The translations under genes were made by a program, and so were the position numbers. A model generated the notes under the pieces. It saw nothing but the letters and a program-made list of their open reading frames with translations, did not search any database and was not told the DNA's origin. A stretch of DNA of 64,000 bases from Congregicoccus sp964517665 (GTDB taxonomy: Bacteria; Verrucomicrobiota; Verrucomicrobiia; Opitutales; Opitutaceae), in NCBI GenBank assembly GCA_964517665.1, contig CAZFCY010000003.1, positions 1 through 64,000 on the forward strand, in the 5' to 3' direction. Below, in pieces: positions 49,533 through 58,299 of the stretch; within the stretch, counting starts at the first letter, position 1, and the number at the start of each line of letters is the position of its first letter.

Positions 49533-50286
49533 TGTCGATGAGCCTGATGCCTTCGAGCCGCACGGCGCCGAAGCGCCATTGCTCGTGATTTTCCACATAG
49601 TCGACCGTGAACCCGGCCGAGCCGAGTTGCGCGCGCGCCTCGCCGGGATCGTTGTTCTCGCGCAGGATGCGCGCGAATTCCGCCGCCTTCGCCCGACCCG
49701 CGGGCGAGAGCAGGCGGTTGCGCGAGCTGAGCGCGAGGCCGTCGGCGGCGCGCACGGTCGGGCACGGCACGATCTCCGTGCGCAGGAAAAACGCCGCCGC
49801 CATGTCGCGCGCGAGCATCAACTGCTGGCGGTCCTTCTCCCCGAAGTAGGCGCGATCGGCATCGACGAGAAGCAGGAGTTTCAACACCACGGTGAGCACG
49901 CCGTCGAAATGCCCCGGGCGGTGCGCGCCCTCCATCGTGTTGCTGAAGACGGATTCCGAGACGCGAAAGCGATAGGCGTCGGCATACATCTCGCGCGCGT
50001 CCGGCGAGAGGACGAAATCCACCCCGGCGGCGCGCGCGGCGGCGAGATCGGTGTCCCAGGTTTTTGGATACCGTTCGAAATCCTTCGGGTCGTTGAACTG
50101 AGTCGGGTTGACGAAGATGCTGAGGACGACGATCGCGTTCTCCGCGCGAGCCCGCGCGAGCAGAGCGCGGTGGCCTTCGTGCAGCGCGCCCATCGTCGGG
50201 ACGAAGCCGACGGTTTTCCCGGCGAAGGCGTCGCCGCGGCGAAGCATCCGCCATGCGGCAGCCGATCGAACCACTTCCGGTTTCAT
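49507..50286 (-). CDS. panC: Pantothenate synthetase
   Basis: 259 residues from the ATG at 50286; an ATG at 50307 would overlap panB and add seven residues. VGFVPTMGALHEGHRALLAR holds the HIGH-like nucleotide motif. SIFVNPTQFNDPKDFERYPK and MEGAHRPGHFDGVLTVVLKL bind pantoate and ATP. YFGEKDRQQLMLARDMAAAF and ALSSRNRLLSPAGR carry the KMSKS-equivalent. It joins pantoate and beta-alanine with ATP. It follows panB by 14 bp and overlaps coaBC by 26 bp, indicating tight co-translation. Confidence 0.96.
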   Translation of the reverse strand: MKPEVVRSAAAWRMLRRGDAFAGKTVGFVPTMGALHEGHRALLARARAENAIVVLSIFVNPTQFNDPKDFERYPKTWDTDLAAARAAGVDFVLSPDAREMYADAYRFRVSESVFSNTMEGAHRPGHFDGVLTVVLKLLLLVDADRAYFGEKDRQQLMLARDMAAAFFLRTEIVPCPTVRAADGLALSSRNRLLSPAGRAKAAEFARILRENNDPGEARAQLGSAGFTVDYVENHEQWRFGAVRLEGIRLIDNVRIEDPL

Positions 50287-50300
50287 GCGCGCAGCCGTCC

Positions 50301-51092
50301 TCAACAAAGAATCTCTTCCCGCGCCGGGAAACGCGCCTCGCGCACGTCGGCGGCGTAGCGGCCGAGCGCGTCGCGCACGATCTCGTGTCCCTCGAGGTAA
50401 CGCCGCGCAAAACGCGGGCGAAACTCATCCTGCAGGCCGAGCAGATCGTGCATGACGAGCACCTGCCCGGAGGTGCGCTGGCCGGAGCCGATTCCGATCG
50501 TGGCGATGCCGACCGCGGTGGTGATGTCGGCCGCGAGTTGTTCGGGCACGCATTCCAGCACGACGGAAAACGCGCCGAGCCGCTCCAGCGCGCGCGCGTC
50601 GTCGAGGAGGCGCGCGGCGTCCTCGCTCGACCGGCCCTGCACACGATAGCCGCCGAGTTGATGCACCGATTGCGGCGTCAACCCGAGATGCCCCATCACG
50701 GGAATGCCGCTGCCGACGAGTTGCGCGATCGTTTCCTCGTGGCCGCGCACGCCTTCGAGCTTCACGGCGGAAGCGCCCGCGCGCATCAGTTCTCCGGCGA
50801 CCTCGAGCGCAACGGCCGGGCCCTTGCGAAAGGTGAGAAACGGCATGTCGGCGACGATGAAGATCTCCGCCGCGCCGCGCCGCGCCGCGGCGGTGTGCAT
50901 GACCATCATCTCCGGTGTGGCGTGCAACGTGTCGGGAAAACCATGCACGACCATCGCGGCGCTGTCGCCGACGAGCAGGCAGTCGATGCCGGCCTGCGCG
51001 GCGAGGCGCGCGGACCATGCATCGTAACTCGTGACCATGCTGAATGGCCGCCCTTCCCGCTTCGCGCGGGCGAAATCGAGTATGCCCTTCAT
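50301..51092 (-). CDS. panB: 3-methyl-2-oxobutanoate hydroxymethyltransferase
   Basis: 263 residues, normal length. FSMVTSYDAWSARLAAQAGI, DCLLVGDSAAMVVHGFPDTL (metal-binding Asp) and AGASAVKLEGVRGHEETIAQ (catalytic Glu nearby) are PanB signatures, as are VPVMGHLGLTPQSVHQLGGY-like IPVMGHLGLTPQSV and ITTAVGIATIGIGSGQRTSG. It adds a hydroxymethyl group from methylene-tetrahydrofolate to 2-oxoisovalerate, the first committed step toward pantothenate. First gene of the five-gene CoA-precursor operon, so the promoter should lie in 51093-51423. Confidence 0.97.
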   Translation of the reverse strand: MKGILDFARAKREGRPFSMVTSYDAWSARLAAQAGIDCLLVGDSAAMVVHGFPDTLHATPEMMVMHTAAARRGAAEIFIVADMPFLTFRKGPAVALEVAGELMRAGASAVKLEGVRGHEETIAQLVGSGIPVMGHLGLTPQSVHQLGGYRVQGRSSEDAARLLDDARALERLGAFSVVLECVPEQLAADITTAVGIATIGIGSGQRTSGQVLVMHDLLGLQDEFRPRFARRYLEGHEIVRDALGRYAADVREARFPAREEILC

Positions 51093-51423
51093 CGCCGCTT
51101 CGGCAGTTTCCCGAATGGAAACTGGCGGACGCGGCAGGCTTGGGACGTGGGTGCTTGTCTCATGGGATCAAGTCCTCGGGGTCCGAGTGGTTGTGAGTTG
51201 TTGTTGGATGCAAATGGCGGTCGCGAGCGAGTTCGCGCCGTCGATCGCAACATGAGACGAAGCCGGCCGGGCGCAACTTTTTTGAAAGGAACGCGCCGCA
51301 AACGCGCGCTCGCGCCACCCACACGCCGTTTTCCCGAGGGAGCCCCGCCTTCGGCCTGTTCAACCCCGGTATCGCCAAATGGCGCTTTTCCCACACAGTC
51401 GATCCCAGCCGATCAAAACCACC
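51093..51423. promoter_or_regulatory. Divergent intergenic region between panB and a DUF3347-like gene
   Basis: 331 bp with no gene I can support. It contains small inverted repeats (GTTTCCCGAATGGAAAC near 51107-51123; CGCCAAATGGCG near 51372-51383) that could be operators or chance. It must hold the promoters for the panB operon and for the small exported protein gene. No riboswitch structure is recognised. Confidence 0.5.
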
Positions 51424-51921
51424 ATGAAGCACACCATCTTGCTCGCCCTGTCCCTCGCCGGCGTTTCGTTCGCCTTTGGAAACAAGGAAGCCTCTGAAGC
51501 AGCGTCCGAAGCCTGCTGCGACATGACCGCCGAGTGCTGCGCCGAGGATTCCGGCGCGCTTGTCGGAACCTACGAGAAAATCTCCATGGCCCTCGCGGCA
51601 GACGATCTGAAGAGCGCAAAGGAAGCCGCCGCCACGCTCTCCTGCCATGCGAGCTGCCACGACAACGCCGCGCTCGGCGCCGAAGCCGACAAAGTCGCAA
51701 ACGCCGCCTCGATCGGGGACGCCCGCGCGGCCTTCAAGGCGGTGAGCGCAAAGGTGATCGAAGACGCCGGCGAGAGCGCGGACTATTTCGTCATGACCTG
51801 CCCCATGGCCGGCGCCGACTGGATCCAAACCACGAAGCAGGTCGCCAACCCCTACTATGGCTCGCAGATGCTCCGCTGCGGCGCGGTGAAGAAGACGGTG
51901 ACCGCGGCTGCAAGCAAGTGA
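51424..51921 (+). CDS. Small exported Cys/Met-rich protein, DUF3347-like (possible metal binding)
   Basis: 165 residues from the ATG at 51424. MKHTILLALSLAGVSFAFG is a signal peptide. A short Cys-rich part (SEACCDMTAECCAE) precedes an alpha-helical domain (TYEKISMALAADDLKSAKEA, LSCHASCHDNAALGAEADKV). It then ends with FVMTCPMAGADWIQTTKQVA and NPYYGSQMLRCGAVKKT, the pattern (MTCPM ... NPYYG ... ML-CG) seen in DUF3347 domains and in periplasmic copper-handling proteins. LSCHASCHD contains a CXXXCH, not a normal haem site. A role in periplasmic copper or silver binding is suggested by Cys/Met content only. Confidence 0.8.
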   Translation: MKHTILLALSLAGVSFAFGNKEASEAASEACCDMTAECCAEDSGALVGTYEKISMALAADDLKSAKEAAATLSCHASCHDNAALGAEADKVANAASIGDARAAFKAVSAKVIEDAGESADYFVMTCPMAGADWIQTTKQVANPYYGSQMLRCGAVKKTVTAAASK

Positions 51922-52156
51922 GGGGATAAGCGCGCGCGAAGAGGAAGAGGGGAAACCTCTCACGGCCCTCCCCGCAAGCGCGCGTTGGCCGCCGCGCCCG
52001 CCACGACACAGCCGCCCCCGACCGCAAACGAGAGGCGGCCGGGATCCGCTCCCGCCGCTGAAATCGAGCGCGCCCACGTGTTCAGCGACGCGTCGACGCG
52101 TTCAATGTTGCGCGCGGGAGCGATGGTGAACATCGGTGCAGTGACACGCGCGACGC

Positions 52157-53206
52157 ATGCGAAAGATCATCCACCTCGACATGGATTGTTTTTATGCGGC
52201 CATCGAAGTCCGCAACGATCCGACCCTGCGCGGGCAGCCGGTCGCGGTCGGCGGGGCGCGCGACCGGCGCGGGGTGCTGACCACGTGCAACTACGAGGCG
52301 CGCAAGTTCGGCGTCCGTTCCGCCATGCCGACGTGGATGGCGATTCAGAAATGTCCGCACCTCGTCGTCGTCCCGGTGCATTTCGAAGCCTATCGCCGCG
52401 AGTCCGCGCGGGTGCGCGCGCTCATGGCCACGTACACCGATCGCATCGAGCCGCTCTCGCTCGACGAAGCCTACCTCGATGTCAGCGCGCTCGAGCGCCC
52501 GCCGGCGGAGGTCGCGGCGGAGTTGCGGCGCAGGATTTATCGCGCGACCGGCCTGACCGCCTCCGCGGGGATCGGACCGAATAAACTGATCGCGAAGATC
52601 GCCAGCGATTGGAACAAACCCGATGGCCAGCTCGAGGTGCGGCCGGACGAGATCGCCGGCTTCATGCGCGAGCTTCCGGCGCGCCGCATCTGGGGCGTCG
52701 GGCGCGTCGCAGCGGAAAAACTCGAGCAGCACGGCGTCGTCACCTGCGGCGGGATGCAGGCGCTTCCGGCCTGGCGGCTGCAGGAACTTTTCGGGCGCTT
52801 CGGGCTCGAGCTCTATCACCTTTGCCGCGGCGAGGACGACCGCGCGGTGGAGCCGCATCGCGAGCGCAAGACCATCAGCACCGAGCGCACCTACACGCGC
52901 GACCTGCGCACGATCGAGGAGTGCATCGAGCGGCTCGGGCCGTTGCACCACGATCTCGTCGCCGACCTGCGCAAGCACGGCGAAGCGCGGCGCGTGACCG
53001 GCGTCTTCGTGAAGATCAAGTTTTCCGATTTCACGCAGACGACCGTGGCGCGCGGAGGCGGCGCGCCCGAGTTCGACTTGTTTCGTGAATTGATCGAACA
53101 AGGCTTCGGCCGGAGCGGGCAGCGCGTGCGCCTGCTCGGCGTCGGTGTGCGCTTCGCGGAGGAATCCGCCGAGGAGGAAACGCAACTCGAGCTGCCGTTT
53201 TCGTGA
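52157..53206 (+). CDS. dinB: DNA polymerase IV (Y-family translesion polymerase)
   Basis: 349 residues. MRKIIHLDMDCFYAAIEVRN gives the first catalytic Asp. RGVLTTCNYEARKFGVRSAM is the dNTP-binding region, and RIEPLSLDEAYLDVSALERP carries the second Asp-Glu pair. A helix-hairpin-helix region (PARRIWGVGRVAAEKLEQHG) and the little-finger domain (KTISTERTYTRDLRTIEECI) follow. The C-terminal TQLELPF is the beta-clamp-binding motif (QLELPF). It copies past DNA lesions at the cost of accuracy. The gene stands alone; 235 bp upstream (51922-52156) shows no gene or LexA-type box that I can support. Confidence 0.97.
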   Translation: MRKIIHLDMDCFYAAIEVRNDPTLRGQPVAVGGARDRRGVLTTCNYEARKFGVRSAMPTWMAIQKCPHLVVVPVHFEAYRRESARVRALMATYTDRIEPLSLDEAYLDVSALERPPAEVAAELRRRIYRATGLTASAGIGPNKLIAKIASDWNKPDGQLEVRPDEIAGFMRELPARRIWGVGRVAAEKLEQHGVVTCGGMQALPAWRLQELFGRFGLELYHLCRGEDDRAVEPHRERKTISTERTYTRDLRTIEECIERLGPLHHDLVADLRKHGEARRVTGVFVKIKFSDFTQTTVARGGGAPEFDLFRELIEQGFGRSGQRVRLLGVGVRFAEESAEEETQLELPFS

Positions 53207-53344
53207 GCGCGCCGGATTTTTTGTCGATGGCCTGCCATCTTTCCCTGTCCTCCCCGGCGGGGCTGCGGGAAATCCCGCGAATCCAGACGCGCCCTTGCCC
53301 CGGCGCGCGCGGGCCTGCATGGTCGCCGCACGCGCCGCCACGTT

Positions 53345-54727
53345 GTGAAGTTTTTCAGCCCATCGATCGATCTTCCCGCCCGGATCTGGATTGTCGCGCT
53401 GGCGTGTTTGCTTCCCGGATGCCGGAGGGCCGATCCCCAGCCTCCGGATCGCTGGCCGGTCGAATATGAGCCGCGCCGCGTTTTCGCGCACTACATGGTG
53501 TGTTGTCCGGCCGCGGGTCTCGACGCGGGCGTGGCGGATTTCGAGCGCGAGATCCTCGCCGCGCAGAGCCGCGGGATCGACGGCTTCGCGCTCAACGCCG
53601 GCGGCTGGGAGCGCGAGGCGAAATACAAAACGATCATCCTGAAAATCTATCGCGCGGCGGAACAGCTCGGCAGCGGCTTCCAATTGTTTCCCTCCGCCGA
53701 CTTCTGTTGCGGGCTCACGGATGAAGAGGTGGCCGGCATGATGCGCGCGGTTTACGATCACCCGAACCAGTTCCGCTTCGAGGGCCGTCCGCTTCTCTCG
53801 AGTTTTACCGGCGGGGAAAACCTCAAGGGCATCTCCGACCGCCTCGCCGCCGAAGGGCGGCCGATCGCGGTCGTGCCCTACGTCTTTCCGCTGCCGCCCG
53901 TCGAGCACCCGCGCGGCGCGCAGATCGACGAGGTCTTCGACCGCATCCCGTGGGCCGACGGCTTTTTCTTCTTCGCCGGTCCGGGCACGGGCGAGCAGCA
54001 CGCCGCGACCAACGCGCGGCTCGCGCATAAATGGCTCGGCGCCGGCAAGGTCTTCATGGCCGGCATCACGTATTGGTATCGTGGATACGGCGGCAACCAC
54101 CGCGTCTACGAGGGCCGTGGCTTCGAGGGCGCCGCCGCGCAGTGGGAAAACGCCATCCGCATGCGCATCCCGTGGGTCGAACTCGTGACGTGGAACGACT
54201 GGGGCGAGGCCTCCTACCTCGCGCCGTTCGGCGAGCCGGGCGACACCCGCCTGTGGGACGGCCACTGGGGGCCGACGCCGTCGCACGAGGGCTTTCTCGA
54301 CGCGAGCCGTTACTACATCGAATGGTTCAAGACCGGCGCGCCGCCGCCGATCGAGCGCGACGAATTGTTCTATTGCTACCGCCCGCACCCGAAGCGGCTC
54401 GAGGGCGTGGTCAAACCGGGAGAGGCCAGACTCGGCCGGCCCGCGGGCGCGGGTCGTTTGCTCGACAGGATTTTCGTGACCGCCCTCCTCACCGCGCCCG
54501 CGCGGCTCACGGTCGCGAGCGGCGGCGAGACGACGACCTTCGATCTCGAAGCCGGCGCGCATCACGTGCGCGCTCCGCTCACGCCCGGCCGGCCGCGGTT
54601 CCTGCTCGAGCGGCGCGGCGCCGTTGTCATCGACAAGACAGGCGAGCACGCCATCTCCGCCACCGACGCCTGGGCCGGCTTCAATCCCTTCGCCGGCAGC
54701 GCCGCGGCGGCGGCGAACCCGCCTTGA
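53345..54727 (+). CDS. GH71-like glycosyl hydrolase (alpha-1,3-glucanase family), lipoprotein
   Basis: 460 residues. MKFFSPSIDLPARIWIVALACLLPGC has a lipobox (LLPGC). RRVFAHYMVCCPAAGLDAGV and SRGIDGFALNAGGWEREAKY are the opening of the GH71 (beta/alpha) barrel, where the usual FAHYMVG motif has its Gly as Cys. VELVTWNDWGEASYLAPFG is the conserved GH71 end-of-barrel segment, with two acidic residues after WND. A C-terminal beta domain (LTVASGGETTTFDLEAGAHH) follows. Bacterial members are fewer than fungal ones. The expected activity is on alpha-1,3-glucans. It lies 138 bp after dinB, alone or with the Nudix gene 10 bp downstream. Confidence 0.82.
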   Translation: MKFFSPSIDLPARIWIVALACLLPGCRRADPQPPDRWPVEYEPRRVFAHYMVCCPAAGLDAGVADFEREILAAQSRGIDGFALNAGGWEREAKYKTIILKIYRAAEQLGSGFQLFPSADFCCGLTDEEVAGMMRAVYDHPNQFRFEGRPLLSSFTGGENLKGISDRLAAEGRPIAVVPYVFPLPPVEHPRGAQIDEVFDRIPWADGFFFFAGPGTGEQHAATNARLAHKWLGAGKVFMAGITYWYRGYGGNHRVYEGRGFEGAAAQWENAIRMRIPWVELVTWNDWGEASYLAPFGEPGDTRLWDGHWGPTPSHEGFLDASRYYIEWFKTGAPPPIERDELFYCYRPHPKRLEGVVKPGEARLGRPAGAGRLLDRIFVTALLTAPARLTVASGGETTTFDLEAGAHHVRAPLTPGRPRFLLERRGAVVIDKTGEHAISATDAWAGFNPFAGSAAAAANPP

Positions 54728-54737
54728 AACCGCCCAA

Positions 54738-55295
54738 ATGAGACGAGCCCCCCTTCTGAATTTGTTGCGGCGGTATGCGCCGATCGATGCCGCCGACGCC
54801 GAATGCCGCGCGCGCTTCGCCTTGTTCGTTTCCTCGCAGCCCGCGTGTTTCGAACGCGCCCTGGAGATCGGCCATGTGACGGGATCCGCATGGATCATGG
54901 ATGCGGGCGGGCAGCGCGTCCTCCTCACCCATCATCGCAAACTGGGAATCTGGGTGCAGCCGGGCGGCCACGCGGACGGCGACCCGGATGCCGCCGCCGT
55001 GGCGTTGCGCGAAGCGGTGGAGGAGACGGGGCTCCCGGGGCTTTCGCGCGTCGGCGACGGCATCTTCGACCTCGACATCCACCCCATCCCGGCGCGGGGA
55101 AACACGCCCGCCCACGAGCATTTCGATGTCCGCTTCGCCTGCAGGGCGACGGGCGGCGACGCGTTTGTCGTGAGCCCGGAGTCGCACGACCTCGCCTGGG
55201 TTCCGCTCGGCGAGCTGGAGGAGCGCACGCGCGAGCCGTCGATCCTGCGCATGCGCGAAAAATGGCTTCGCCTCGCCGCTGTCACCACATTTTGA
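54738..55295 (+). CDS. Nudix hydrolase
   Basis: 185 residues from the ATG at 54738, ten bases after the GH71 stop. The N-terminal helices (LLNLLRRYAPIDAADAECRA) precede SAWIMDAGGQRVLLTHHRKL and a Nudix box, PGGHADGDPDAAAVALREAVEETGL shortened here to PGGHADGDP...REAVEETG. The first Glu of the standard box is Pro here, as in the subfamily with QPGGHADGD before the box; the second Glu pair, which binds metal, is present. It cleaves a nucleoside diphosphate linked to some group X. The substrate is unknown. Confidence 0.9.
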   Translation: MRRAPLLNLLRRYAPIDAADAECRARFALFVSSQPACFERALEIGHVTGSAWIMDAGGQRVLLTHHRKLGIWVQPGGHADGDPDAAAVALREAVEETGLPGLSRVGDGIFDLDIHPIPARGNTPAHEHFDVRFACRATGGDAFVVSPESHDLAWVPLGELEERTREPSILRMREKWLRLAAVTTF

Positions 55296-55329
55296 ATACA
55301 CCAGACCGGCCAGGATTCCGCCGAAAAAC

Positions 55330-57000
55330 ATGGACGAAACACCCAAGCCCGCCGCGCTGACCGACGACCGGCGCTTCACCAGGAAAGACACCCTGCTGCT
55401 CGGATTCTTTCGATACCGGCGCATCGACGGCCGCGTGCGGGTGCGCCCGGTCTGGAGCCGGTTCCTCATCGGATTCCTCGCGCTCGGCCTCGGCGGCTGG
55501 CTCGCGCTCTCGGCCGGCGCGTGGTATTTCGTCGCGCATTCGCGCGGCGTGAAGGGCGTCTCCTACCTCGACATCGCCCTGCCCTTTCGCTGGGACGAAT
55601 ACCGGCGCAAACGCGGCGACGACTACCTCCAGCGCGCGAGCGCCGCGCAGGAGAAGGGCGAGTTTCGCGAAGCCTATCAGCTCTTTCGCGCCGGGCTCTC
55701 GAAAAACCCCGCCAACACCGAAGGGCGGCTCCGCCTCGCCTCGATGCTCGCATGGCTGGGACGGCCCGACATGGCCATCGAAGTCCATGCGGCCGGCCTG
55801 CCTTACGCGGGCGAGGACCTCGCGTTTCTCGGCGGCTACATCCAGCTCCTGCTCGCGAACCAGGAGGACGCGCGCCTGCTCCAGCTCGTGAATGAAAAGG
55901 CCCCGGCCTTCGCCATCGACAGCGCGCACGCGCGCCTGCTCGGCATCGCCGGCGCCACCGCCTCCTTCTTCCGCGGCGACTTCGCGCAGGCGCAGGAGTT
56001 TGTGCGCCGCTTCAACCTCGGCGCGACCAACGAGGCGCGTCTCCTCCACGTCCGCATCGAATGGGAACGCGGGCTGGGCAATGTCGCCCTGCTTCATCTC
56101 CGCCGCCTCATCCAGCAGTCGCCCGGCTACGAGGAGGCGCATGCCGTCCTCGCTTCCTGCCTGCGCGAACTGGGCCGCCTCGATGAGGCGGAAAGCGCGG
56201 CCGTGATGCGCAGCGTCGCCTTTCCGGAAAGCGCGCAGGCGCAGATCGCGCTCCTCGACGCTTTTCGCGCCGCCGGCTCGACCGACCGGCTCCAACGCGA
56301 GATCGAAAGCCTGCTCGCCCGCGCGAAAACCGAACCCGCGCTCGCGGCGGGCGCGGCGGAGTTCGCCATCCAAACCGCAAATGTCGCCCTCGCCGATCGC
56401 ATCAAGGCAATGGCCGCCGATGGCGCGATCCCGCCCCAGATCGGCACGCTTGTATCCATAGAAGCGCGATTGACGGCGCGCGACTACGGCGACGCGCTCT
56501 CCCTCATCGAGGCGCTCGAGGCCGAAAACCCCGACTGGCTCGAACACCAGGCCACGACCGTCGCCGGCCTCGAGGCCGTCGCCTCGCTCGGCAGCGGAAA
56601 GACCGAAGCGGGCCGGCTTCAGCTCGATGCCCTCCTCTCCCGGCCGGGCATGCGGTCGGAGAATCTCGTCGCCATCGCCCGACGTCTCCAGGAGGCGGGC
56701 GCGATCGACTCCGCGCGACGCGTGCTCACCCAGGTTGGCTCCTCCAGGCTCAGCCAGGCCGTGCTCACGAGCCTCATCGAACTCGACATCGAAACCGGCA
56801 GGCACGAGCAGCTCGTCGAAAACCTCGAAAAACTCCTCGCGCTGCGCCGCCCGTCTTCCGAATTCCTGCGGCGCGCGGCGGACGCGCTGCGGAGCGATCA
56901 CCTGCTCTTCGACCCACGGCGCGACGCCGTCTTCGCGCGCGTCGAAGAGTTCCTCCAGGGCCGAAGCGAAGCCTCAGCCGAAACCGCGGCGGCTGATTGA
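55330..57000 (+). CDS. Membrane-anchored TPR-repeat protein
   Basis: 556 residues. The cytoplasmic start (MDETPKPAALTDDRRFTRKD) is followed by one membrane segment at about 46-68 (FLIGFLALGLGGWLALSAGA). The remainder is helical pairs of TPR type: DYLQRASAAQEKGEFREAYQ, LFRAGLSKNPANTEGRLRLA, LLHLRRLIQQSPGYEEAHAV and ASCLRELGRLDEAESAAV. No enzyme motif is visible. Such proteins serve as periplasmic scaffolds. It starts 34 bp after the Nudix gene on the same strand and ends 64 bp before convergent hisC. Confidence 0.85.
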   Translation: MDETPKPAALTDDRRFTRKDTLLLGFFRYRRIDGRVRVRPVWSRFLIGFLALGLGGWLALSAGAWYFVAHSRGVKGVSYLDIALPFRWDEYRRKRGDDYLQRASAAQEKGEFREAYQLFRAGLSKNPANTEGRLRLASMLAWLGRPDMAIEVHAAGLPYAGEDLAFLGGYIQLLLANQEDARLLQLVNEKAPAFAIDSAHARLLGIAGATASFFRGDFAQAQEFVRRFNLGATNEARLLHVRIEWERGLGNVALLHLRRLIQQSPGYEEAHAVLASCLRELGRLDEAESAAVMRSVAFPESAQAQIALLDAFRAAGSTDRLQREIESLLARAKTEPALAAGAAEFAIQTANVALADRIKAMAADGAIPPQIGTLVSIEARLTARDYGDALSLIEALEAENPDWLEHQATTVAGLEAVASLGSGKTEAGRLQLDALLSRPGMRSENLVAIARRLQEAGAIDSARRVLTQVGSSRLSQAVLTSLIELDIETGRHEQLVENLEKLLALRRPSSEFLRRAADALRSDHLLFDPRRDAVFARVEEFLQGRSEASAETAAAD

Positions 57001-57064
57001 GCGAAAACAAGAGGGCCGTGGCATCGCGGCAACGGATCAGCAGGAGCCGACCAGGAGGCTGTTT

Positions 57065-58222
57065 TCAGGGTCGGACGACGCGGGCGGTCCCGCCCGCGGC
57101 CGGTTTTCCTTCCAACAACCGTTTCAACTCCGCGAGGAAACGCTCGTTCTGTTCGCGCGTTCCCACCGAAACGCGTATCCAGTCCGGCATGGCATAACCG
57201 CCCATCGGGCGGACGATCACGCCCGCGCGCTGCAGATCGGCAAACACCTGCGCGCCGTTGCCGACGCGCACCGTGATGAAATTGCCCACGCTCGGGATGA
57301 ACTCGAGGCGCATCGCCGTGAAGGCCGCCGCCAGTTGCGCGAGCCCGGCGGCGTTGCTCTCGCGGCTGCGGCGCACCCAGGCGGTGTCGTCGAGCGCGGC
57401 TTCGGCCGCGGCGAGCGCCACGGCGTTGACGTTGAAGGGCTGGCGCACGCGATTGAGCAGCGCGATGAATTCGCGCGACGCATGGCCGTAACCCACGCGA
57501 AGCCCCGCGAGGCCGTAGATCTTCGAAAACGTGCGCAGGCAGATGACGCGCCGGCCCTCCGCGATCAGCGGCCGCAGATCGGGCGGGTTGTCCTGGTATT
57601 CTGAATACGCCTCGTCGTGGACGAAAACCACATGCGGCGGCAGCGCCCTCGCGAACGCCTCGATCTCCCCCGGCGGGTTCGCCGTGCCCGTCGGATTGTT
57701 CGGGCTGGGCAGAAACACGAGCTTCGTTCGCGGCGTGATCGCCGCCAGCAGCGCGCCGAGGTCGTGCGTGTGATCGACCAGCGGAACCTCGACGGCCTTC
57801 CCGCCGAAGAGCAGCGTGACGAGCTTGTAAACCGCGAAGGCCGGCGCGCCCATCACCGCTTCGTCGCCCGCGCCGAGAAAGACGTGGCCGAGCAATTCGA
57901 GGACCTCGTTGGACCCGTTTCCGATCACGAACTGATCGGGTGAAAGATCGAACGCGCGCGCCAGCCGCGCGCGCAGGCGCACGGCCCCGCCATCCGGATA
58001 CAACTCGAATTCACGCGCCGCGCGTTCGGCCGCGGCGATGCCGAGCGGCGAGGCTCCGAGCGGGTTCTCGTTGGACGCCATCTTGACGATCGAAGCCGGA
58101 TCGAGGCCGAGTTCGCGCGCCACGTCCTCGATGGGTTTTCCCGGCTCGTAAACCGGCTGCTTCAACACCTCCGGTCTCGCCAGATCGCTCAACGCCGACG
58201 GTTTGCTTCCCTCATTCTTCAT
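57065..58222 (-). CDS. hisC: Histidinol-phosphate aminotransferase
   Basis: 385 residues from the ATG at 58222 (MKNEGSKPSALSDLARPEVL); a longer frame to 58258 adds 12 residues with no family match. IVKMASNENPLGASPLGIAA, LVFLPSPNNPTGTANPPGEI and VVFVHDEAYSEYQDNPPDLR are fold-type I aminotransferase motifs. The PLP Lys lies in TFSKIYGLAGLRVGYG. The N-terminal YEPGKPIEDVARELGL is characteristic of HisC. It catalyses the transamination step of histidine synthesis; some homologues act on aromatic amino acids. The gene is monocistronic here, with a 36-nt palindrome 78 bp upstream of its start. Confidence 0.95.
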   Translation of the reverse strand: MKNEGSKPSALSDLARPEVLKQPVYEPGKPIEDVARELGLDPASIVKMASNENPLGASPLGIAAAERAAREFELYPDGGAVRLRARLARAFDLSPDQFVIGNGSNEVLELLGHVFLGAGDEAVMGAPAFAVYKLVTLLFGGKAVEVPLVDHTHDLGALLAAITPRTKLVFLPSPNNPTGTANPPGEIEAFARALPPHVVFVHDEAYSEYQDNPPDLRPLIAEGRRVICLRTFSKIYGLAGLRVGYGHASREFIALLNRVRQPFNVNAVALAAAEAALDDTAWVRRSRESNAAGLAQLAAAFTAMRLEFIPSVGNFITVRVGNGAQVFADLQRAGVIVRPMGGYAMPDWIRVSVGTREQNERFLAELKRLLEGKPAAGGTARVVRP

Positions 58223-58299
58223 CGCAAAAGCGACATCCCTAACCGCCCCCTCGCACACGCGCCAAGTAAATCGTGCGCCCGGGAGCCTCTTCCTGAAAA

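Noticed and set aside
51520..51921. A cytochrome haem site in the DUF3347-like protein (LSCHASCHD)
   Set aside because: The cysteines are spaced CXXXCH within a helical Cys/Met-rich region, and no second haem-protein feature is seen.
52082..54928. A 948-codon open frame on the minus strand across dinB and the GH71 gene
   Set aside because: It spans two well-supported plus-strand genes and their spacer; no motif is seen in its translation.
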